Part shown: positions 26,397 to 34,168 of the stretch, piece by piece | How the letters are laid out: every line of letters starts with the position of its first letter | Position numbering within the stretch: position 1 is the first letter of the stretch | Source of the DNA: Flammeovirgaceae bacterium UBA7330 | Lineage (GTDB): Bacteria; Bacteroidota; Bacteroidia; Cytophagales; Cyclobacteriaceae | Reading direction: 5' to 3' | DNA: 64,000 nt | Assembly (NCBI GenBank): GCA_002471275.1 | Contig: DKPQ01000005.1 | Location: 186,001-250,000, forward strand | The notes under the pieces: generated by a model | Database searches by the model: none | The model's input: only the letters and a program-made list of their open reading frames with translations | Told to the model about the DNA's origin: nothing | Made by a program: the position numbers and the translations under genes

Positions 26397-28262
26397 ATGT
26401 TTAAAGAATACGATGTCATTGTAGTTGGGGCAGGGCATGCCGGCTGTGAAGCCGCTGCAGCTGCCGCTAACATGGGTTCCAAAGTGTTGTTGGCTACCAT
26501 GAACATGAATACGATTGCCCAAATGTCTTGCAACCCCGCAATGGGAGGCGTTGCAAAAGGACAGATCGTGCGTGAAATAGATGCACTCGGGGGTTACTCA
26601 GGTATCATAAGCGACAAGACCAGCATACAGTTTCGTATGCTTAATCGGAGCAAAGGACCAGCTATGTGGAGTCCAAGGGTACAATCCGATAGAATGAGAT
26701 TTGCAGAAGAATGGCGTCTTACGCTTGAGGGCATAAATAACGTTGACTTCTGGCAAGAAATGGTTACGGGTCTCATTGTAAAAGACAATAGGGTGGCAGG
26801 TGTAAGAACCAGCCTTGGCCTAGAAATACCTGGTAAATCCGTAGTCCTTACAAATGGCACCTTTCTGAACGGAGTCATACATATAGGAGAAAAGAAATTT
26901 GGTGGAGGCAGGACAGGAGAACGGGCTGCTACAGGAATCACTGAGCAGCTCATTGAACTGGGATTCGAATCAGGTCGTATGAAGACCGGTACACCTCCAA
27001 GGGTAGATGGACGTAGTCTTGACTATACTAAAATGACAGAGCAACCGGGTGATGACCTCCCTGGTAAATTCTCTTATCTCAATTCAACAACTCCTTTAAC
27101 AAAACAAAAGAGCTGCTGGATTACGTACACAAGTCCTGAAGTACACAATGAATTACAAACAGGATTTCACAAATCTCCTATGTTTAATGGAAGAATTCAG
27201 GGACTTGGACCACGGTATTGTCCTTCCATAGAAGATAAAATCAATCGCTTCGCAGATAGGGACAGACACCAAATCTTCGTTGAACCAGAAGGCTGGAATA
27301 CAGTAGAAATCTATGTCAATGGTTTTTCTACCTCCTTGCCGGAAGATGTTCAATATAATGCTTTGAAAAAAGTATCAGGATTTGAGCAGGTAAAAATGTT
27401 TAGACCAGGTTATGCCATTGAATACGATTTCTTCCAACCAACTCAACTTACATCTACACTTGAGACTAAGCTCATTGAAAACCTTTACTTCGCTGGTCAA
27501 ATTAACGGTACCACAGGATATGAAGAAGCAGGTTGCCAGGGTTTGATGGCTGGAATCAACGCACACCTGAAGGTTAAAGAACAACCCCCATTTATCCTTG
27601 GGAGGTCTCAGGCTTACATTGGTGTGCTCATTGATGACCTTATTAATAAAGGCACCGAAGAACCCTATAGAATGTTTACCTCCCGTGCGGAATTCAGATT
27701 GCTTCTCAGACAGGATAATGCTGATCTTAGACTCACCAAACTTAGTTATGGTTTAGGTCTGGCAGATGACTCAAGATATCAGCAGATGCTTGATAAAGAA
27801 CAACAAACAAAGAATGTAGTATCATTGCTTGAAGAAATTAAATTCAAACCAGATGATATAAATCCATTATTAGCATCTGTAGATCAGGCGCCCGTGAAGG
27901 ACAAATCTTCACTGTCTCAATTACTGAAAAGACCTAATTTTTCCATTCATGATCTGGAAACAATATACCCAGACTTGAAATCCAAACTCAATCAATTCTC
28001 TACTGAAAGTATAGAACAGGCTGAGATTCAAATCAAATACGAGACATATATTGAGAGAGAAAAGAAGAACAGTGAGAAGATGAATGAACTGGAAAATCAA
28101 AATATTAATCCTGACTTTAATTACAACAACATTCCTTCCTTATCTAAAGAAGCCAAAGAAAAATTATTAAAGATTAAACCATCTACTATAGGACAGGCAT
28201 CCAGGATCAGTGGTGTATCACCTGCAGATGTTTCTGTATTAATGGTTTATATAGGAAGATAG
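26397..28262 (+). CDS. mnmG: tRNA uridine-5-carboxymethylaminomethyl modification enzyme MnmG (GidA)
   Basis: An FAD-dependent enzyme that, with MnmE, modifies the wobble uridine of tRNAs. The 621-residue protein has the dinucleotide-binding motif VVGAGHAGCEAAAAAA, the signature CNPAMGGVAKGQIVREIDALGG and the C-terminal GIDA helical domain ending TIGQASRISGVSPADVSVLM. All are intact. The start ATG at 26397 comes only 9 bp after parS site 2, so the promoter and the ParB site must coexist. mnmG/gidA is a classical neighbour of the replication origin in many bacteria. The next gene starts 1 bp later. Confidence 0.97.
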   Translation: MFKEYDVIVVGAGHAGCEAAAAAANMGSKVLLATMNMNTIAQMSCNPAMGGVAKGQIVREIDALGGYSGIISDKTSIQFRMLNRSKGPAMWSPRVQSDRMRFAEEWRLTLEGINNVDFWQEMVTGLIVKDNRVAGVRTSLGLEIPGKSVVLTNGTFLNGVIHIGEKKFGGGRTGERAATGITEQLIELGFESGRMKTGTPPRVDGRSLDYTKMTEQPGDDLPGKFSYLNSTTPLTKQKSCWITYTSPEVHNELQTGFHKSPMFNGRIQGLGPRYCPSIEDKINRFADRDRHQIFVEPEGWNTVEIYVNGFSTSLPEDVQYNALKKVSGFEQVKMFRPGYAIEYDFFQPTQLTSTLETKLIENLYFAGQINGTTGYEEAGCQGLMAGINAHLKVKEQPPFILGRSQAYIGVLIDDLINKGTEEPYRMFTSRAEFRLLLRQDNADLRLTKLSYGLGLADDSRYQQMLDKEQQTKNVVSLLEEIKFKPDDINPLLASVDQAPVKDKSSLSQLLKRPNFSIHDLETIYPDLKSKLNQFSTESIEQAEIQIKYETYIEREKKNSEKMNELENQNINPDFNYNNIPSLSKEAKEKLLKIKPSTIGQASRISGVSPADVSVLMVYIGR

Positions 28263-28263
28263 T

Positions 28264-29127
28264 ATGTATCAAAAACTAGAAGAGTGTCCGTCTTGCAAGC
28301 ATACGCTTTTCACCAACCACTTAATATGTACTGACTTTTCCATCAGCCAGGAAAGCTTCGCCCTGGTACGTTGTAATAAATGTGGACTTGTATTTACCAA
28401 TCCAAGACCCGACGAAAACAATATAGGAGCTTATTATCAAAGTGATAAGTACATTTCACATGCTAATAAATCCAATAATCTCATTAATGGTGTCTATAAA
28501 ATTGCCCGTTCTTTTACGCTTAGATCCAAAAGACAATTAATCCTTTCTTATAAAAAACCAGGTAGAATTCTAGACTATGGATGTGGTACAGGACATTTTA
28601 TTGATTTCATGTACAAATCAGGATGGGAATCAGTAGCCTATGATCCACATATTAAACAACTCAGCAATTCAAATATCAGATTTCATGATACCATCCAAAA
28701 AGTTTCTAATGAAGATAAATTCGATGTAATTACTGCCTGGCATGTCATAGAACACGTACATGATCTGAAAATCACTTTAAAACTTCTACGAAAAAAACTT
28801 AAGAAAGGCGGTTTACTATTTGTAGCCGTACCAAACATCAATTCATATGACGCTCTTCACTACAAGAAGTATTGGGCTGCGTATGATGTACCAAGACATC
28901 TATATCACTTTTCACAGTCATCCTTCAAGGTACTTGCAACCACCTGTAAATTATCTGTTGTTAAAGTTCATCCAATGAAACTTGATGCTTTTTATGTATC
29001 ATGGCTTAGTGAGAAATATCAGGGTAGTAACAATATGCTTTCCGCTATTAACAACGGTCTTAAATCCAATCGTCAGGCTAAATCCAGTGGAGAATACTCC
29101 AGCCTTATTTACGTTTTAAAAACATGA
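28264..29127 (+). CDS. Class I SAM-dependent methyltransferase with N-terminal zinc ribbon
   Basis: A 287-residue protein. The N-terminus has two CxxC pairs (CPSCKHT and CNKCGLVFTNPRP) forming a zinc ribbon, followed by a class I methyltransferase domain with motif I ILDYGCGTGHF (about residue 100) and VITAWHVIEHVHD. This architecture is shared by many methyltransferases of Bacteroidota with small-molecule or surface-glycan substrates; the substrate is not visible. It follows mnmG by 1 bp and overlaps the next gene by 4 bp, so it is translated from the mnmG message. The gene is AT-rich and C-over-G compared with genes further away. Confidence 0.82.
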   Translation: MYQKLEECPSCKHTLFTNHLICTDFSISQESFALVRCNKCGLVFTNPRPDENNIGAYYQSDKYISHANKSNNLINGVYKIARSFTLRSKRQLILSYKKPGRILDYGCGTGHFIDFMYKSGWESVAYDPHIKQLSNSNIRFHDTIQKVSNEDKFDVITAWHVIEHVHDLKITLKLLRKKLKKGGLLFVAVPNINSYDALHYKKYWAAYDVPRHLYHFSQSSFKVLATTCKLSVVKVHPMKLDAFYVSWLSEKYQGSNNMLSAINNGLKSNRQAKSSGEYSSLIYVLKT

Positions 29128-30839
29128 AATATATCACAGTTGGAATCAACATCCTTCTCATACTAACTTTCTTTCAAAGATGTGCAAACCCAGGTGTTGT
29201 ATCAGGAGGTCCAAAGGATACTATTCCTCCTATATTAATTAGTTCTTATCCCGTCGATCAAACATTAAACTTCAATGAAAGAACCCTGGTCCTGGAATTC
29301 AATGAAAGAATAGCAGCAGATAAGATCAAACAAAATCTGATCATTTCCCCAACTACTAAAGTTAAGTTTAAGCACTTCATCAAAAAGAACACCATTACCC
29401 TCCAGTTTGAAGAACCATTTCAGGATACCACCACCTATACTTTTAATTTCTTTGATGCCATAACAGATATCACAGAAAAGAACCCACCGGTTAATCTTGT
29501 CCTGGCCTTTTCTACTGGTGACTTTATTGATTCCTTGAAAATATTCGGTACTGTGACTGATTTAATGACTGATAAAAGAATTGAAAAAGCAACGGTTGCA
29601 CTATATGCACAAACAGATTCAACTAATATATTTCAAGATACTCCTACCTATTTTACTACTACAACCAAAAGCGGGTCCTTTGCCATCAACAACATCAAAT
29701 ATGGTCTTTACAAACTCATAGCTTTTGAAGATGCAAACAAGAATCTTTCCTTCGATGAGGATGAAGAACAATACGCTTTTCAACCAGGCTTTATCAATCC
29801 TATGAATCTCACTGATTCATTAAGATTTTATTCCTATCAAATTGATGCTTCTGAACTTAAGGTGAATTCAGCTAGAATAAATGGAAGATATTATGAGATT
29901 AGATACTCTAAACAAATCTCTAATTATAAAATTTTAGATACTGATTCAGTATTGACCATCAATTCCAGTCTTTCAGATGATCAAGAATCATTAAGGTTTT
30001 ATAACCCCTTTCAAGGTTATCCAAAAGATAGTATCAGAGTAATCATTGAAGTAATTGATTCTTTGAAAAACACTACAGTAGATACTACTTATATTAAGTT
30101 TCAGGAAAGCTCACGTAAGAAAGTAGAATTTACTGTTCAGGCAAATCCATCAAGTACTAAAACCATAAAGCCGGAACAAAGTCTGTTACTAAAATTTACA
30201 AAGCCGGTTAAAACCTGGGATCTGTCTAAATTCAAAGTAGTACTGGATAGTATGAATTCCTTTTATCTCCAAAACCTTGAAGTGAAATGGAATCACAACT
30301 ATACAGAGGCTCTTTTTCCTCAGCTCATTAAAAGAAAGGAACTGTTAGATAGTATAGCATTGTGGGATAAAACCATACAAATCGATTCTCTAAATCCCGA
30401 TACTTTGAATGTCATTAGAAAAACATTGCTCTCTAAATATGACAAATTCAGTTATCAGCTAAATATTGATAAACAATCTTTTATATCCATAGAGGATGAT
30501 ACATTAGCAGCCCTCGATCTAAAATACAAGTTTCCTAATACAGAAAACCTGGGCACAATGACTGTCAATGTTAAAAGTGATTCTCTACAATATTTTATCC
30601 AGTTGATCAGCGCTCAAAAGAAAGAGGTACAACAACAATTATATTCCTGCAGTACATGTAGGTTCACCGATATACCTCCAGGGAAATACACGATTAGATT
30701 TCTTATTGATAGCAATAAAGACAGTATTTGGTCTGTAGGAAACATCAGAAAAGACTTGCCACCAGAACCGGTTAAACATTTTCCTAAAGAAACAGAGGTA
30801 AGATCGAACTTCGATATGCTTCTTGATATCTCCTTATAA
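29124..30839 (+). CDS. Ig-like-domain lipoprotein (Bacteroidota family)
   Basis: A 571-residue lipoprotein. The signal peptide ILLILTFFQRC has its lipid-attachment cysteine near residue 20, followed by the conserved ANPGVVSGGPKDTIPPIL, a hallmark start of this Bacteroidota family. Residues 30-125 form a SbsA/Ig-like domain (LVLEFNERIAADKIKQNLIISP, YTFNFFDAITD). A carboxypeptidase-regulatory-like segment and other beta domains follow (DSNKDSIWSVGNIRKDL). Probably surface or periplasmic. It overlaps the methyltransferase by 4 bp and is the last gene before the putative origin region. Confidence 0.8.
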   Translation: MKYITVGINILLILTFFQRCANPGVVSGGPKDTIPPILISSYPVDQTLNFNERTLVLEFNERIAADKIKQNLIISPTTKVKFKHFIKKNTITLQFEEPFQDTTTYTFNFFDAITDITEKNPPVNLVLAFSTGDFIDSLKIFGTVTDLMTDKRIEKATVALYAQTDSTNIFQDTPTYFTTTTKSGSFAINNIKYGLYKLIAFEDANKNLSFDEDEEQYAFQPGFINPMNLTDSLRFYSYQIDASELKVNSARINGRYYEIRYSKQISNYKILDTDSVLTINSSLSDDQESLRFYNPFQGYPKDSIRVIIEVIDSLKNTTVDTTYIKFQESSRKKVEFTVQANPSSTKTIKPEQSLLLKFTKPVKTWDLSKFKVVLDSMNSFYLQNLEVKWNHNYTEALFPQLIKRKELLDSIALWDKTIQIDSLNPDTLNVIRKTLLSKYDKFSYQLNIDKQSFISIEDDTLAALDLKYKFPNTENLGTMTVNVKSDSLQYFIQLISAQKKEVQQQLYSCSTCRFTDIPPGKYTIRFLIDSNKDSIWSVGNIRKDLPPEPVKHFPKETEVRSNFDMLLDISL

Positions 30840-31214
30840 ACTGTGGATATCTGTGTATTAAAGTGTGTAAAACCTACGATAAACACATTACTACCTTACT
30901 CAACAAGATAAGCCTCTAATAACATCTAATATCTCTAATGTAATCCACATCTCCCCAACATAAATTGTAATTACACTATTATCAACATACAATATTCGAG
31001 TTATCTACTTATAAAATATAAAACCTTACTCATCAGTAAGTTACATGTCTTACAACTTGTAGATAAACAAACGACAACTCATGACTTATAAACAAATCAG
31101 ATTTCCAAATTATATTTTTAGGAATTTCCCACAAATCCACAGCGTTAATAATAGATCTTATTTTAAAATAAACTAATTATATTATTAACTTGTATATAGG
31201 GAAACTGTGTATAA
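30840..31214. other. Candidate replication origin (oriC) region with DnaA-box-like cluster
   Basis: This 367-bp gap has no gene. It is AT-rich, strongly C-over-G on the plus strand, and holds at least eight sequences with no more than one mismatch to TTATNCACA in either orientation: 30842-30850, 30852-30860, 30864-30872, 30941-30949, 30979-30987, 31058-31066, 31086-31094 and an exact match at 31206-31214 (TGTGTATAA), which covers the next start codon. TCTAAT occurs three times with 10- and 9-bp steps (30915, 30925, 30934). CTTACT/AGTAAG forms an inverted repeat at 31025-31040. A nearly pure AT block at 31144-31198 could be the unwinding element. Two parS-like sites lie 4.5 kb away. No dnaA gene is in the window, which is common in this phylum. 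Confidence 0.6.
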
Positions 31215-33027
31215 AGTGAGAATCTTATCAACCATATGGATTTTGATTTTTGTTGGACATTCAATCTATGGTCAGCAAAATGAACAGGCTCAGCTGGCCA
31301 ATGAATATTACCAGCAAGGTGAGTATGAAAAAGCCCACGAGCTTTATTCCGATCTTGCTGATAAGAAGTCAACCATTCCGATCATACATTCCAATTACTT
31401 TGAGTTATTACTTATCGAAAAGGATTTCAAAACTGCCGAGAAATATATCAAGCAGGTTTTGAAGATGTTTCCTTCCAACCTCCAATACGAATCCAATGTG
31501 CTTGCGCTTTATCAGGCATCGGGCGATGATGATAAAAAGAAAGCATATACCGACTATTTGATGAAGTCATATCATGAGAGCCCTTTCCAACTCAACTTAA
31601 TTGCCCAAAATCTGGTGAGTCAACAGCTTCTTGATGATGCCATTTCATTTATCAAAGAGGCCAGAAAAGCATCGGGCAATCCATATTCATTTTCACTGGA
31701 CATGGCTGGTGTCTATCGAATGAAAAATGACAAGCCATCCATGACAAATGAGTACATCAATTATGCAAAGGAAAATCCACTCAATATCAACTATGTCAAG
31801 AATATTTTTCAGAACATCCTAAAGGAAGACGACGATCTTGATTATCTGGAGCAGTCGCTGATCAAAAAAATTCAGTCCGAGCCCAATAATTATTTATATT
31901 CTGATTTACTCATCTGGGTAGAGCTCCAACGAAAAAATTTCTACGGTGCCTTTATACAGGCCCGGTCTATGGACAAGAAAAGAAATTCACAAGGTGATGA
32001 ATGTATGCGTATCGGCCAAATAGCCATGGACAATGGTGCCTGGGATGATGCCATCAGAATATTTGATTACGTATCGCAAACATTCCGGGATAGCTATAAT
32101 TATGCTATCTCCAAGCGCTACACGATCAGAGCAAAAGAAAACAAGATTAAAAATACCTTTCCTGTTAATCGTGAGGAGATCCGAAACCTCATTGCAGATT
32201 ACGATAATTTGATCAACGAAATTGGGCTTAACCACATTTCACTGGAGGCACAAAGAAACAAGGCATTGCTGCATGCATTTTATTTAGATGAAAAAGACTC
32301 AGCTATTTTTATTCTGCAACAGGTTATCAATAATCCGCGCTCATCGCCCCACTTGATTTCGCGCGCAAAAATTGACCTTGGAGATATTTTTCTACTGAAT
32401 GGAATCCCCTGGGAATCCACATTGCTTTATTCTCAGGTAGAAAAAAGCAATAAGGAATCACCGATCGGCTATGAAGCAAAATTGAGGAACGCCAAACTCA
32501 ACTACTACACAGGAAATTTCTCCCTGGCTCAAAGTCATCTCGATATTTTAAAATTGGCCACTACCAGAGAAATATCCAATGATGCAATCGATCTGAGTCT
32601 GTTGATCAAGAACAACACTGTTTTCGACACTACTGAAAAAATCATGCAGACTTTTGCCAATATTGAGTTGATGATTTTTCAGCATAAAATTGATCCGGCC
32701 ATTACAAATCTTGTGCAATTGATCAATCAAAATCCAGGTCATCCGATCGTAGATGAAGCATACTGGAGATTGGCATCCTTGTTTAAGCAAAAAGGGCAAT
32801 TCGAAAATTCCATCAATTATCTCAATAAGATTTTGGAGCTTTTTCCTCAGGACATTCTCGCAGATGATGCGATGTACGAAAAAGGCATCATTTATCAGGA
32901 TCACTTATTAAATGACGACCTGGCCATTCAGACTTTTCAGGAATTTTTGAAAGACTATCCGGGAAGTCTTTATACTGCTGAAGCGAGAAAGCGAATCCGG
33001 AAAATCAGGGGAGATCTCATCAATTAA
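31207..33027 (+). CDS. Exported tetratricopeptide-repeat protein
   Basis: A 606-residue TPR protein with a cleavable signal peptide (ILSTIWILIFVGHSIYGQ). TPR units run from about residue 23 (QAQLANEYYQQGEYEKAHELY) to the end (EAYWRLASLFKQKGQFENSINYLNKI and KGIIYQDHLLNDDLAIQTFQEFLKDYPGS). The C-terminal repeats are of the outer-membrane-assembly (YfgL/BamD-like) type. The start is GTG at 31207, inside a DnaA-box-like sequence. Its role in the envelope is not known; it is transcribed away from the presumed origin. It overlaps the next convergent gene by 4 bp. Confidence 0.75.
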   Translation: MYKVRILSTIWILIFVGHSIYGQQNEQAQLANEYYQQGEYEKAHELYSDLADKKSTIPIIHSNYFELLLIEKDFKTAEKYIKQVLKMFPSNLQYESNVLALYQASGDDDKKKAYTDYLMKSYHESPFQLNLIAQNLVSQQLLDDAISFIKEARKASGNPYSFSLDMAGVYRMKNDKPSMTNEYINYAKENPLNINYVKNIFQNILKEDDDLDYLEQSLIKKIQSEPNNYLYSDLLIWVELQRKNFYGAFIQARSMDKKRNSQGDECMRIGQIAMDNGAWDDAIRIFDYVSQTFRDSYNYAISKRYTIRAKENKIKNTFPVNREEIRNLIADYDNLINEIGLNHISLEAQRNKALLHAFYLDEKDSAIFILQQVINNPRSSPHLISRAKIDLGDIFLLNGIPWESTLLYSQVEKSNKESPIGYEAKLRNAKLNYYTGNFSLAQSHLDILKLATTREISNDAIDLSLLIKNNTVFDTTEKIMQTFANIELMIFQHKIDPAITNLVQLINQNPGHPIVDEAYWRLASLFKQKGQFENSINYLNKILELFPQDILADDAMYEKGIIYQDHLLNDDLAIQTFQEFLKDYPGSLYTAEARKRIRKIRGDLIN

Positions 33028-33602
33028 ACCAGGACAAGCCTTGGATCGGGCTCATAAATTCCGGGAGTAGGCGTACGGTGTCTGCTGTAAAAACCATTCA
33101 TGATATCCTGGGTCTTATTCGATAGCATATTCATGATTTCTTCAAGAACAACACCGGATAGCATGTAGGGAGGATTACCCATGTAGACTTTGTCGCCCAC
33201 ACAATGTGCGCACACCTGGTATTCTTTACATTCGTTTAGTGTTTTTCCACTCACCAAACAATTCGAAATGGCATCCTCAATCGTCAGATTATTTTTCTTG
33301 TGAGCACGCGATTCCAAATCAATGTTTTTCATGAAATAGTTCTGTAGTGTGCGTTGAGATTCCAGAGACATCTGGCTGTGCAGCTTCATGGCACATTCCA
33401 TACAAAGCGCATAATCGAAAATGGTTTCGGTAGTTCCATACTCAGGATAATTTTTACAAATCCGCTCTACCAAATATTCGGTGCCTTCGGATAGAAGATA
33501 CTTTTCACATTCGATACAGTGTGTAAATGGTTTCTCGTCGATATAAGAGTACAGTCTTTTTGGAATCTCGCGGAGCTCTTGCTCATTGTACTTCATATAC
33601 AT
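33024..33602 (-). CDS. Cysteine-rich putative metal-binding protein, function unknown
   Basis: A 192-residue soluble protein with several CxxC-like pairs: THCIECEKYL, YALCMECAMKL, a lone NCLVSGKTLNEC and QVCAHCVGD. These look like two or more zinc-binding knuckles, the first two resembling a treble-clef or ribbon. It lacks signals for export. I recognise no family. It is divergent from the marR gene by 92 bp, so a shared control region is possible, and convergent with the TPR gene with 4 bp overlap. Confidence 0.6.
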   Translation of the reverse strand: MYMKYNEQELREIPKRLYSYIDEKPFTHCIECEKYLLSEGTEYLVERICKNYPEYGTTETIFDYALCMECAMKLHSQMSLESQRTLQNYFMKNIDLESRAHKKNNLTIEDAISNCLVSGKTLNECKEYQVCAHCVGDKVYMGNPPYMLSGVVLEEIMNMLSNKTQDIMNGFYSRHRTPTPGIYEPDPRLVLV

Positions 33603-33611
33603 TAATTTTAG

Positions 33612-33643
33612 TATGCATGCATAACATATTTATACTACCTTTG
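33612..33643. promoter_or_regulatory. Divergent control region with palindrome and -7 element before marR
   Basis: The perfect 12-bp palindrome TATGCATGCATA is at 33612-33623, and a -7 element TACCTTTG at 33636-33643 points to marR. The palindrome sits where a MarR-family repressor would bind to block marR and the fatty-acid operon, and lies close to the start of the minus-strand Cys-rich gene. Confidence 0.4.
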
Positions 33644-33694
33644 ATACATATGCCTTTTTGTTATTAGGCGGCATTTATATCTACCTTAAATATA

Positions 33695-34168
33695 ATGAAG
33701 AGAGAAGAAACCATCGATTATAATATCAAAGCCACCTGGCACGCTATTTCCAGAATGTATAATCAATATGGATCTGAATTTGATATTACCGCATCATCCG
33801 GTTTCGTTCTTTTGAATATTGATGTTGAAGAAGGAACTGCTGCAACTAAGATAGCTCCGCAGATGGGTCTGGAGGCCAGGTCCCTGACAAGGATATTGAA
33901 AAGTATGGAAGAGAAGGGTTGGGTAGTTCGGGAAAAAGATCCAACTGATGGTCGATCCGTGCGTATATGTCTTACAACGCTAGGTAAAGAGAAGCGGGAA
34001 ATTTCGAGACGGGCGGTCAGGGAGTTTAATAAGCGCATTCAACAAATGATACCTCAGACAAAACTTGTCGCATTTTTTGAAGTTATTAGTACCATTAAAA
34101 ATATCATCGAAGACAAACAATTGTTTCAACAGTTAGCCCAGGAATTTATTTATGAAACGAAAAATTAA
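33695..34168 (+). CDS. MarR-family transcriptional regulator
   Basis: A 157-residue winged-helix repressor-type protein. The wHTH runs from about residue 30 to 105 with the recognition helix EARSLTRILKSMEEKGWVVREKDPTDGRSVRICLT, a canonical MarR wing (DPTDGRS). It overlaps the downstream beta-oxidation gene by 17 bp, so both are one transcript. MarR-type regulators of fatty-acid degradation respond to acyl-CoA, which makes it the likely controller of this operon. The palindrome TATGCATGCATA at 33612 is a candidate operator. Confidence 0.9.
   Translation: MKREETIDYNIKATWHAISRMYNQYGSEFDITASSGFVLLNIDVEEGTAATKIAPQMGLEARSLTRILKSMEEKGWVVREKDPTDGRSVRICLTTLGKEKREISRRAVREFNKRIQQMIPQTKLVAFFEVISTIKNIIEDKQLFQQLAQEFIYETKN

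Noticed and set aside
30840..31206. Possible short genes or tRNA in the largest gene-free gap
   Set aside because: No start-to-stop frame with coding character and no cloverleaf was found; the features fit an origin better.
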